This document shows, in pieces, positions 6,807 to 12,284 of a DNA stretch of 12,284 nucleotides. Position 1 is the stretch's first letter; the number at the start of each line of letters is the position of its first letter. The notes beneath the pieces are model-generated. The model saw nothing but the letters and a program-made list of their open reading frames with translations, ran no database searches and was not told where the DNA came from. The DNA is from JAICLL01 sp035252155. Lineage in GTDB: Bacteria; Planctomycetota; Planctomycetia; Pirellulales; JAICIG01. Both the position numbers and the translations under genes were made by a program. The stretch spans positions 1-12,284 of the forward strand of contig DATFDL010000382.1 of assembly GCA_035252155.1 (NCBI GenBank), read 5' to 3'.

Positions 6807-6835
6807 TTGCCATCCCCCCTGGGCTGCGTTATGCT
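6807..6835 (+). promoter_or_regulatory. Sigma70-like promoter for the CHAT-like gene
   Basis: TTGCCA (6807-6812), a 17-base spacer and TATGCT (6830-6835) match the housekeeping consensus at 5 of 6 and 4 of 6 bases with ideal spacing. Transcription would begin near 6842, giving a leader of about 30 bases that contains AGGAG at 6862-6866. This argues against the upstream in-frame ATG at 6771 as start. Confidence 0.5.
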
Positions 6836-6861
6836 GGTAGTTGATTTTCTTGGCCCTCCCC

Positions 6862-6866
6862 AGGAG
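6862..6866 (+). promoter_or_regulatory. Ribosome binding site of the CHAT-like gene
   Basis: AGGAG lies 6 bases before the ATG at 6873 and only 3 bases before the adjacent ATG at 6870. The spacing favours 6873. Confidence 0.6.
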
Positions 6867-6872
6867 CCGATG

Positions 6873-9800
6873 ATGAGCGCTCCCTCGAAACTCGCCGCCA
6901 GACCCGGCGCGGTCGCGGCCGTCCGTGCCGGATTGTTTCTTTGCCTGCTCGTGGGTCCGGCCGGTCTGGCGCGGGGACAAGGGGGCCAGCCCATTCCCTC
7001 ACTGGGCTATTTCACGACGATGGCGCCGTATTACGACGGCGACTATGTGGCCTCGCAGCAGTTGTTCTTTACTGCGGGAACCGGCGCCATCAAAAACGCC
7101 GCGTTCGGCTTCTGGATCGACTCGATCTGCTACCAAACGATGCAGGGCGAGTGCTCGTACCAGATGGGCAATTACACTGCGGCGTTGGTGAACTACGAAG
7201 CCGCCTTGCGGCTGTTCTTGAGATTCAACGATTATTTCTTGCGGATTCAGTTTCCGCCGACGATCGGCATCATGCCACCCAGCCAGGTGCCGCCTGTCCC
7301 TTGGTACGTGACGATGCGGCCGACCGTTCTCGGACAATACGCCACCCAATACAACTCGTTTCAGGGCCAGCTCAACAACAACCAGGCGGTCTTTCAGGGT
7401 GGCGTGGTGGCGCCTCCGGTGTTGGTGCCGATTAATGTGCGCGAGATCGTGCGCTGCACCTGCCTGGCCTTGCGCCGCTGGCGTGAGATACTGGGTCCAA
7501 CCTGCCCGCACCACGAATTGACGCGCGATTTAGTCACGGCGCTGGGCCTGCGACCCGCGACGCCCAACCATTGGTCGGAAGCGTGGGTCGAGTTAGAGTT
7601 GGCCCTGGCCCACTGCGCGGCAGGCAAGACACAGACCGCCCGCAAGTATCTGCAAAACGCTGAGTTAGTGGCCGGCCAGTTCGAGCATCCCTTCACGTGC
7701 ACGGTGCTGCTGGAGCTGGGCCGGCTCGATCTCGAAGCCGGCGATTTTCAATCGGCCGCGAAGAATTTTCTCGAAGCTTCGTGGTCTGCCGCCATCTACC
7801 AGGACTTTGGCATTGTCGAAGAAGCCCTGCGCTACGGGGCGCTGACGCACATGATGTCGCAGGGCCAGATCATCTATCCGCCGCTCGTGGCCGCCACCGG
7901 CTGGGCCACGGCCGGCGGCTTGCGCCAGCTCAATGCGTCGCTCTTGCTCTCGGCCGCGGAGAACCAGTCGATGCTCGATCAGCCCGGCCTGGCCGCCGCT
8001 TCGCTCACCGCGGCCAGGGCGCTGGTCGGCGCCGGCGACATGTCGCGCGGCAAAATCGGAGCGAGGATGAACTATCTCTCTGCGCTCAGCGCCTATCAGC
8101 TTGGCGACCAGACCGACGGCGACGTGGCGTTGGCCGCCGCGATGGCCTTTCAAACGCTCGGCTCGCTGAAGATGTTTCACCTGCATCTCATCGACAAGCA
8201 GTGGCTCACGGGGGAAATCGAGCCTCGCAATGCGGTCGACTATTTCAGCCTCTTGCTGCGCGATCCTACGCCGGCCGATTGGGCCTACGACCCGCTCGAA
8301 ACGCTCTCGACCTTGATGGTGCCGCATCCTCACATGTTCGAGCATTGGTTCGATGCCTCGCTCGAACGAAAAAGCGCCGGCGAACATCATCACTTGCTGG
8401 AAATCGTCGAACGCTGGCGGCGGCACCGCTTCTTGACCACCACCGACATTGGCGGGCGGCTGCTCAACCTGCGTTGGCTGCTCGAAGCCCCGAGGCGCGA
8501 GCTTGACGCGGACGCCTTGCTCCAACGGCAGACCTTGTTGATGCGCTACCCGGCGTATGCCAAGCGGTCGCAGCGCGCCAGGGAGTTGCATCGCGAGCTG
8601 GCCCAGCTTCCGTTGTCGATCGATAGTCAAGATCCCGCCTTGCAGGAGCAGGCCCAACAGCAACAGGCGAAGCTGGCCGAACTAACCGCGTTGAGCATCG
8701 AGCAGGAGCTGTTGCTGCGTCAAATGGCGCTGCGCCGCGAGGCGTGCAACCTGATCTTCCCGCCGCTGCGCGACACCAAAACGGTGATGGAATCGCTGCC
8801 CGAGGGCAACGCGCTGTTGGCGTTCTTCACCACGACGCGCTACACCTATGCGTTCTTGATGACGCGCGACAAATACGGCTATTGGGACATCAAGCAAAAG
8901 CAGCCGGGCAGCTTTGCCAAGCGGCTCAGCCAGTTGCTCTGGTCGATGGGCAACGTCGAGCAGCTCAAGGAGTTGAAGCTCAAAAACCTGACCGACACCA
9001 CCTGGAAGAAGCCGGCGCACGAGATCTACGATTTTCTGATCAAAGGCTCGAAAGCGGAACCGACGAAATCGTTCAACGAGTTGATCATCGTGCCCGATGG
9101 CCCGATGTGGTACGTGCCTTTCGAGGCCCTGCAAGTCTCGGAGGGCGGCACGACCAAGCCGTTGCTCTCGATGCTGCGGGTGCGATATGCGCCGACTGTG
9201 GGCCTGGCGGTGGGCGACAAGCGGCCGCGCAAGCCGTCGGGCAACACCGCGGTGGTGTTGGGACGGCTGGTGCCGCGCGGCGCGGCGGACGGCGAGGCGA
9301 TCGACGCCGCCTACGACGAGCTGGCCAAGGTTGTGCCCGGCGCCGTCGCGCTGCGCGACAAGCCGCCGGCGACAGGGGCCGTGTACTCTTCGCTTTTCGA
9401 CCGCCTGATTGTGCTCACCGAGGTTCTTCCGTCGGGCGAGGGACTCTACGATTGGTCCCCGCTGCAGCTCGACCGAGGCACGCCGGGCAGCGTGTTGGGC
9501 AGTTGGATGTCGTTGCCCTGGGGCGGACCCGATACGGTGATTTTGCCCGCCTTCCACACGCCGGCCGAGCGAGCGTTGAAAGGGCTTTCGCCCGAAATCG
9601 CCGGAGAAGACCTGTTCCTTTCCTCGTGCGGGTTGATGGCGGCGGGCACGCGCACGGCGCTCATCAGTCGCTGGCGCACGGGCGGACAATCGAGCCTCGA
9701 CCTCGTGCGCGAGTTCGCTCAAGAGTTGCCGCACACCACGGCCTCCGACGCCTGGCAGCGCAGCGTCCAACTGGTCAGCTCTCGACAGATCGACGCCGAG

Positions 9801-10313
9801 AACGAGCCGCGCGTGCGGCTGACCGTCCAGGAAGAACCCCCCAAGGCCGAAAATCCGTTTTTTTGGGCGGGCTACTTGTTGATCGACACCGGCGCCTCGC
9901 CGCGCAACGGCGATGACGAAGAAGACAACGACGCCGCGGAAGACGCCAAGGCGATCTTGGCCGCGGGCGCCGAGAAGCCGCCGCCCGTCGGCCTGGCGCC
10001 CAAGGCGAAACCCGACGCGAACGACGGCGACAGACCCGCTGAAATGGAGCAGTCGCCCCCAGCAGTTCGGGCCGAGGCGCCGGCGGCGCGGCCTGGCCGA
10101 CGGCGCGCCGCCGCCCGCGACGAAGCGCAAAACCAGCCCTTGCCCGACGAAATGGATCAAGGTAATGGCGGCTTTGACATGCCGATGGACGATCCAGTGG
10201 CGGCCGATGAGGAAGCCGGGGCGGGTAAGTCGCCCAAAAAGCGAACGCGCATTCCTCGCGCCGAGCGCAAGAAGCCGCCCGCCAAGACCAAGCGTTCACG
10301 CGCCGCCGCCTAA
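6873..10313 (+). CDS. Large exported TPR-CHAT-like protein with apparently inactive caspase-type domain and charged tail
   Basis: The protein has 1146 residues from the ATG at 6873. Residues 1-36 form a signal peptide: MSAPSKLAARPGAVAAVR, then a hydrophobic core AGLFLCLLVGPAG, then a likely cut near LARG-QGG. Residues about 45-110 and 200-400 are helical and TPR-like (for example MGNYTAALVNYEAALRL). A Gln/Leu/Glu-rich coiled-coil-like stretch spans about 560-630. Residues about 700-1005 match the CHAT domain (PF12770): LIIVPDGPMWYVPFEALQ at 737-754, then GEDLFLSSCGLMAAGTRTALISRW aligning with the family's GE-L..L..AAG-R-hhhS-W, and PFFWAGYLL at 995-1003. The usual catalytic His motif (FATHG) reads VLTEVLP (847-853) and the usual Cys motif (LSACETG) reads LPAFHTP (891-897), so both catalytic residues are missing. 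The last 140 residues are disordered: acidic (DDEEDNDAAED), then Pro/Ala-rich, ending in a Lys/Arg-rich tail. A scaffolding or binding role is more likely than proteolysis. The gene is divergent from the lipoprotein gene. Confidence 0.82.
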   Translation: MSAPSKLAARPGAVAAVRAGLFLCLLVGPAGLARGQGGQPIPSLGYFTTMAPYYDGDYVASQQLFFTAGTGAIKNAAFGFWIDSICYQTMQGECSYQMGNYTAALVNYEAALRLFLRFNDYFLRIQFPPTIGIMPPSQVPPVPWYVTMRPTVLGQYATQYNSFQGQLNNNQAVFQGGVVAPPVLVPINVREIVRCTCLALRRWREILGPTCPHHELTRDLVTALGLRPATPNHWSEAWVELELALAHCAAGKTQTARKYLQNAELVAGQFEHPFTCTVLLELGRLDLEAGDFQSAAKNFLEASWSAAIYQDFGIVEEALRYGALTHMMSQGQIIYPPLVAATGWATAGGLRQLNASLLLSAAENQSMLDQPGLAAASLTAARALVGAGDMSRGKIGARMNYLSALSAYQLGDQTDGDVALAAAMAFQTLGSLKMFHLHLIDKQWLTGEIEPRNAVDYFSLLLRDPTPADWAYDPLETLSTLMVPHPHMFEHWFDASLERKSAGEHHHLLEIVERWRRHRFLTTTDIGGRLLNLRWLLEAPRRELDADALLQRQTLLMRYPAYAKRSQRARELHRELAQLPLSIDSQDPALQEQAQQQQAKLAELTALSIEQELLLRQMALRREACNLIFPPLRDTKTVMESLPEGNALLAFFTTTRYTYAFLMTRDKYGYWDIKQKQPGSFAKRLSQLLWSMGNVEQLKELKLKNLTDTTWKKPAHEIYDFLIKGSKAEPTKSFNELIIVPDGPMWYVPFEALQVSEGGTTKPLLSMLRVRYAPTVGLAVGDKRPRKPSGNTAVVLGRLVPRGAADGEAIDAAYDELAKVVPGAVALRDKPPATGAVYSSLFDRLIVLTEVLPSGEGLYDWSPLQLDRGTPGSVLGSWMSLPWGGPDTVILPAFHTPAERALKGLSPEIAGEDLFLSSCGLMAAGTRTALISRWRTGGQSSLDLVREFAQELPHTTASDAWQRSVQLVSSRQIDAENEPRVRLTVQEEPPKAENPFFWAGYLLIDTGASPRNGDDEEDNDAAEDAKAILAAGAEKPPPVGLAPKAKPDANDGDRPAEMEQSPPAVRAEAPAARPGRRRAAARDEAQNQPLPDEMDQGNGGFDMPMDDPVAADEEAGAGKSPKKRTRIPRAERKKPPAKTKRSRAAA

Positions 10314-10339
10314 GAAACACTTGCTAGGGCACGCCAAAC

Positions 10340-10440
10340 GGAAGGCAAAAAAATTGAGGGCAAAAAAATGAAGAAGAGGAAGGTTGCATCGGCCTTCGTT
10401 CTCTTCCCGTATGTTTTTGCCCTACATTTTTTTGCCTTCC
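10340..10440. terminator. Palindromic A/T-run element, likely two-way terminator between CHAT-like and ligase genes
   Basis: Arms 10340-10366 and 10414-10440 are inverted repeats of 27 bases with 2 mismatches. Each has GGC followed by A-runs, so that T-runs follow the inner hairpin in either direction (10414-10418 and 10427-10433 on plus; mirrored on minus). The inner hairpin pairs 10373-10383 with 10393-10406, with three extra bases on the right side. The left arm also contains two direct copies of GGCAAAAAAAT. The TAG stop of the biotin-ligase gene (10422-10424) lies inside the right arm. Confidence 0.55.
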
Positions 10441-11219
10441 TCCCCTGCTCGTAGGATGACGCCGGAATAAAATCGCTCGCGGCCGGTGGCGGTGTCGAGC
10501 AGCAAGGCGCCGTCTTCGGCAATGCCGGCGCAGAGGCCCACGGCCTGCCGGCTGCCGACCGCCAGCGTCAGTTTCCGCCCGTGCTGCAGGCAGAGCGCGT
10601 TGGCCCGACGCCCTAACCCCGTGGGAGATCGCGCCAAGAAGTCGAATGTCTCGTCGAGCCGCTCGAGCAAGACCAGCAGCAAGCCGGTGCGATCGTGGCT
10701 CTTGCCAGAAAGGTCGGCCAGTGTCACGAGCGTATCGGCCAGTTCCGCCGGCGCGTCGCTCGCACGGTGATTGACGTTGCAGCCGATGCCCAACACGAGC
10801 CTGCCGTCGGGCAGGGCCTCGACCAAGATGCCCGCCAGTTTGCGTCCCGCGGCGAAGACGTCGTTGGGCCAGTGCAGGCCGATTTCATGTGATCCGACCA
10901 GCGGCGCGACGGTCTCGATCAGGGCCACGGCCGCCGCCAGCGACAGCAGCGGAAAGCTGCGCTGCGGAATGTCGCGCGTGGCGGGATCGAAAAGCAGACT
11001 GAAAGCCAGACTCTCCGGCCCGGTCCACCAGCGATTGGCGCCGCGTCCGCGCCCGGCCGTCTGTCGTTCGGCGATCACCAGCATGTTTTCGGAGCGCGGA
11101 ACGCGGGCGGCAACTTCGCGCAGATAGTCGTTGGTTGATGTAAGCGACTCGTGGTATTCCAGTCGATCGACCAGGCGCGCGGCGCGTAGGGGTGTGAGAT
11201 TGATCTCATCATGAAACAT
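10422..11219 (-). CDS. birA: Biotin--[acetyl-CoA-carboxylase] ligase, catalytic-only (no HTH)
   Basis: The enzyme makes biotinyl-AMP and joins biotin to the carrier lysine of biotin-dependent carboxylases in the cytoplasm. From the ATG at 11219 the protein has 265 residues. Visible motifs are the STN at 28-30, the biotinyl-AMP loop GRGRGANRWW at 56-65, LHWPND at 115-120, KLAGILVE at 127-134 and GIGCNVN at 144-150. A C-terminal SH3-like domain begins at about 212 (HGRKLTLAVG) and ends with RERFYSGVILR. There is no N-terminal helix-turn-helix, so this is the monofunctional type that does not repress biotin genes. The frame extends 78 codons upstream to 11453, but that part only translates the palindromic element 11269-11453 and has no family match. 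I therefore chose 11219, although it has no Shine-Dalgarno sequence. The last codons (GKKM-TAG) lie in the arm of the palindrome at 10340-10440. Confidence 0.92.
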   Translation of the reverse strand: MFHDEINLTPLRAARLVDRLEYHESLTSTNDYLREVAARVPRSENMLVIAERQTAGRGRGANRWWTGPESLAFSLLFDPATRDIPQRSFPLLSLAAAVALIETVAPLVGSHEIGLHWPNDVFAAGRKLAGILVEALPDGRLVLGIGCNVNHRASDAPAELADTLVTLADLSGKSHDRTGLLLVLLERLDETFDFLARSPTGLGRRANALCLQHGRKLTLAVGSRQAVGLCAGIAEDGALLLDTATGRERFYSGVILRAGEEGKKM

Positions 11220-11233
11220 TTTGGTCTGCCGCG

Positions 11234-11262
11234 AATATTGGATGTGATTCACGCACGGACAA
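11234..11262 (-). promoter_or_regulatory. Sigma70-like promoter candidate for the biotin ligase gene
   Basis: On the minus strand TTGTCC (11262-11257), a 17-base spacer and AATATT (11239-11234) lie just upstream of the ATG at 11219. The transcript would start only about 8 bases before the ATG, which fits the absence of a ribosome binding site and supports the shorter start. Both boxes match consensus only partly. Confidence 0.33.
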
Positions 11263-11268
11263 CCTGGC

Positions 11269-11453
11269 ATGCCGCCGGCTTGCCCGGCCGGTTGCTGACG
11301 TTGGTTTCTAAAAAATGGCCCCGCCTCTGTAAAGACTGTTGCTTGCCGCTGCCCGCCATAGGCGGGCGGGCAGCGGCAAGCAACAGTGGAGAGATTAGGC
11401 TCGTCTATTTTAGACGACAAACGTGATACTCCGGCCGGGCAAGCCGGCTGCAT
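11269..11453. repeat. Nested palindromic element upstream of the biotin ligase gene
   Basis: The outer arms 11269-11291 and 11431-11453 are inverted repeats of 23 bases with one mismatch (core CCGGCTTGCCCGGCCGG). Inside, 11335-11354 pairs perfectly with 11368-11387 over 20 bp around a 13-base loop. A smaller hairpin (TCGTCTA, TTT, TAGACGA) stands at 11401-11417. The whole fills most of the 274-base gap between the GrpB-like and ligase genes. No transposase or coding sequence is present. The long stems could fold in RNA read through from the GrpB-like gene. Confidence 0.7.
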
Positions 11454-11493
11454 CTTTTTCGAACGAAGCGCGACGGGCGAATGTAAAATTCGC

Positions 11494-12039
11494 TCAACCT
11501 ACCCGCGCGGCTGCCAAAATGCTTTCGATCACTTCGGTCTTCGCCTCGGCGTAGGCGTTCATGTCGGACCACGGCTGGGTGGCTAACTTCCGCTTGGTTG
11601 CTTCATAGCGCCGCCGGTCTTCGGCGTTGCTCCGCAGCCGATCGCGAAAAATCAGATAACGATCGATCTCGGACGCCCCGCTCGAAAACACGTGAATGTG
11701 TACGTCTCGTGCGGGCGTGCGCAGCATTCGATGCTCGTGAAAATCCGGCTCGCGGACACGCAGCTCATAGCCCACTGCCAGCATGGCCGAAAGATAAGAC
11801 GGCTCGTCTGCGGAATTCGCCACCACCAGCAAAACATCGATGATCGCTTTCGCAGCCAGGCCGGGCACGGCGGTTGAGCCGATATGCTCGATTCGCAACG
11901 CTACATCGTCCAGCGCCTGGGCGATGACGGCCGCTTGAGCGTTAAACAGTGCCGGCCAGCGCGGATTGTAATCGACGATCTCGATCCGCCGTTGTTCGAC
12001 GCCGCCAATGAGACCGAGATCACAAGGTTCATCGTTCAT
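11494..12039 (-). CDS. GrpB family protein (UPF0157), nucleotidyltransferase fold
   Basis: The protein has 181 residues, the usual size for the GrpB/UPF0157 family (PF04229), which belongs to the nucleotidyltransferase superfamily. The opening IEIVDYNPRWPALFNAQAAVI (19-39) is typical. The core RIEHIGSTAVPGLAAKAIIDVLL (49-71) holds the Gly-Ser of the nucleotidyltransferase motif and a downstream Asp. DVHIHVF (112-118), then EIDRYLIFRDRLRSNAEDRRRYEATKRKLA (124-153) and DMNAYAEAKTEVIESIL (159-175) complete the family pattern. The biochemical role of the family is not settled, and some relatives are fused to dephospho-CoA kinase. The ATG at 12039 has no Shine-Dalgarno sequence. Neighbours on the same strand are separated by palindromic elements on both sides, so it is probably its own unit. 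Confidence 0.9.
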   Translation of the reverse strand: MNDEPCDLGLIGGVEQRRIEIVDYNPRWPALFNAQAAVIAQALDDVALRIEHIGSTAVPGLAAKAIIDVLLVVANSADEPSYLSAMLAVGYELRVREPDFHEHRMLRTPARDVHIHVFSSGASEIDRYLIFRDRLRSNAEDRRRYEATKRKLATQPWSDMNAYAEAKTEVIESILAAARVG

Positions 12040-12064
12040 TTGCAGTCGTAAACCGTGGGGTCTT

Positions 12065-12147
12065 TAGGGAACGGACTCCGTGCCGTTCCGTGAGGGGCGG
12101 CGCGACGTCGAACTCAGCACGCGGAACGCCACGGAGTGCGTTCCCTA
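12065..12147. repeat. Palindromic element between Ftr and GrpB-like genes
   Basis: Arms 12065-12092 and 12120-12147 are inverted repeats matching at 25 of 28 bases. Each arm begins (or, inverted, ends) with TAGGGAACG and is itself a 7-bp hairpin (GGAACGG/CCGTTCC on the left, GGAACGC/GCGTTCC on the right). A direct repeat GACGTCGAAC occurs in the centre (12104-12113) and just beyond the right arm (12150-12159). Its TAG-plus-palindrome arm resembles those of the element at 6125-6270. Confidence 0.6.
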
Positions 12148-12204
12148 CAGACGTCGAACGTGAGCCTTGCCGTGCTCGATTGTTAAAACCGATCCACAGT
12201 GCTT

Positions 12205-12284
12205 TCATACCGGCTGCCGTTCCGGCCGCAGATAGATGAAGCTTTTTCCCAATCGCCCGCCGTAATTGCCGGCCGAGATTTTTA
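12205..12284 (-). CDS. ftr: Formylmethanofuran--tetrahydromethanopterin N-formyltransferase (Ftr/FhcD), C-terminal fragment
   Basis: Only the last 25 residues lie in the window, ending at TGA 12205-12207: KISAGNYGGRLG followed by KSFIYLRPERQPV. The KISAGN(Y/F)GG(K/R)LG motif followed by a short strand is the characteristic C-terminus of Ftr, remembered from the archaeal and methylotroph enzymes (for example the Methanopyrus ending KISAGNFGGKLG). Ftr moves a formyl group between methanofuran and tetrahydromethanopterin analogues in the C1 pathway, which planctomycetes are known to carry. The identification rests on this short motif alone; the rest of the gene is outside the window. Confidence 0.72.
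   Translation of the reverse strand, partial: KISAGNYGGRLGKSFIYLRPERQPV

Noticed and set aside
6771..6872. Upstream ATG at 6771 as the start of the CHAT-like gene
   Set aside because: It would bury the signal peptide 34 residues in, and a good promoter and ribosome binding site lie inside that extension.
7665..8663. Open frame of 332 codons on the minus strand within the CHAT-like gene
   Set aside because: Same reason: antisense shadow with repetitive basic composition and no domain.
9621..9632. Cys919 (LFLSSCG) as the catalytic cysteine of the CHAT domain
   Set aside because: By spacing it aligns with the helix that follows the catalytic motif (GE-L..L..AAG), not with the LSACETG strand, which here is LPAFHTP.
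8744..9916. Open frame of 390 codons on the plus strand, overlapping the CHAT-like gene in another frame
   Set aside because: The main frame carries CHAT motifs throughout this stretch; the alternative translation is low-complexity Arg/Gly/Ala.
8682..10160. Long open frame (492 codons) on the minus strand opposite the CHAT-like gene
   Set aside because: It lies fully inside a gene with clear domain motifs, its translation is Arg/Gly/Gln-rich without any recognisable motif, and such antisense frames are expected in GC-rich DNA.
12061..12204. tRNA or structured RNA gene in the gap before Ftr
   Set aside because: The structure is a simple palindrome; no cloverleaf, anticodon arm or TTCGA-type T loop could be found.

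Overview
The window reads as chromosomal DNA from a planctomycete, probably in or near the Pirellulales. It is GC-rich. The evidence is a DUF1501 protein with a Tat-type leader, a lipoprotein with a Gly/Pro-rich tail, a very large secreted CHAT-type protein, an oxidoreductase-like protein with a membrane tail, and, at the right edge, the last 25 codons of a formylmethanofuran:tetrahydromethanopterin formyltransferase (Ftr). The H4MPT-linked C1 pathway is a known planctomycete trait outside archaea and methylotrophs. Several starts lack a Shine-Dalgarno sequence, which is common in this phylum. I see no rRNA, tRNA, CRISPR array, phage gene or transposase.

Layout, left to right. (1) A Gfo/Idh/MocA-like protein with a C-terminal membrane segment, minus strand, cut by the left edge (1-1083). 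(2) A divergent cinA-like gene (1374-2651), convergent with (3) a DUF1501 protein (2687-4063, minus). (4) A 959-base gap (4064-5022) holding a probably frameshifted small membrane-protein gene, a diverged repeat present twice, and a stem-loop. (5) A CelD/BcsL-type GNAT acyltransferase (5023-6129, plus), convergent with (6) a small lipoprotein (6266-6658, minus). (7) Divergent from it, a signal-peptide protein of 1146 residues with TPR-like and CHAT-like regions (6873-10313, plus). (8) Convergent with that, a biotin-protein ligase without a DNA-binding domain (10422-11219, minus). (9) A GrpB/UPF0157 protein (11494-12039, minus). (10) The Ftr C-terminus (12205-12284, minus).

The genes do not form one pathway; most are single transcription units. 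The only suggestive pair is the divergent lipoprotein and CHAT-like protein, both predicted to be exported and sharing a 214-base control region.

Two themes stand out. First, three proteins keep a recognisable fold but have lost the residues that normally do chemistry: the Gfo/Idh/MocA-like protein (Lys and His), the nicotinamide-nucleotide amidase half of CinA (Ser-Cys replaced by Trp-Gly) and the CHAT domain (His and Cys). Second, every gap from 6130 to the right end is largely filled by a different nested palindrome of about 80-185 bases. Two of these carry stop codons of the flanking genes inside their arms, and two share a similar TAG-plus-palindrome arm design, which suggests a family of small intergenic palindromic elements.
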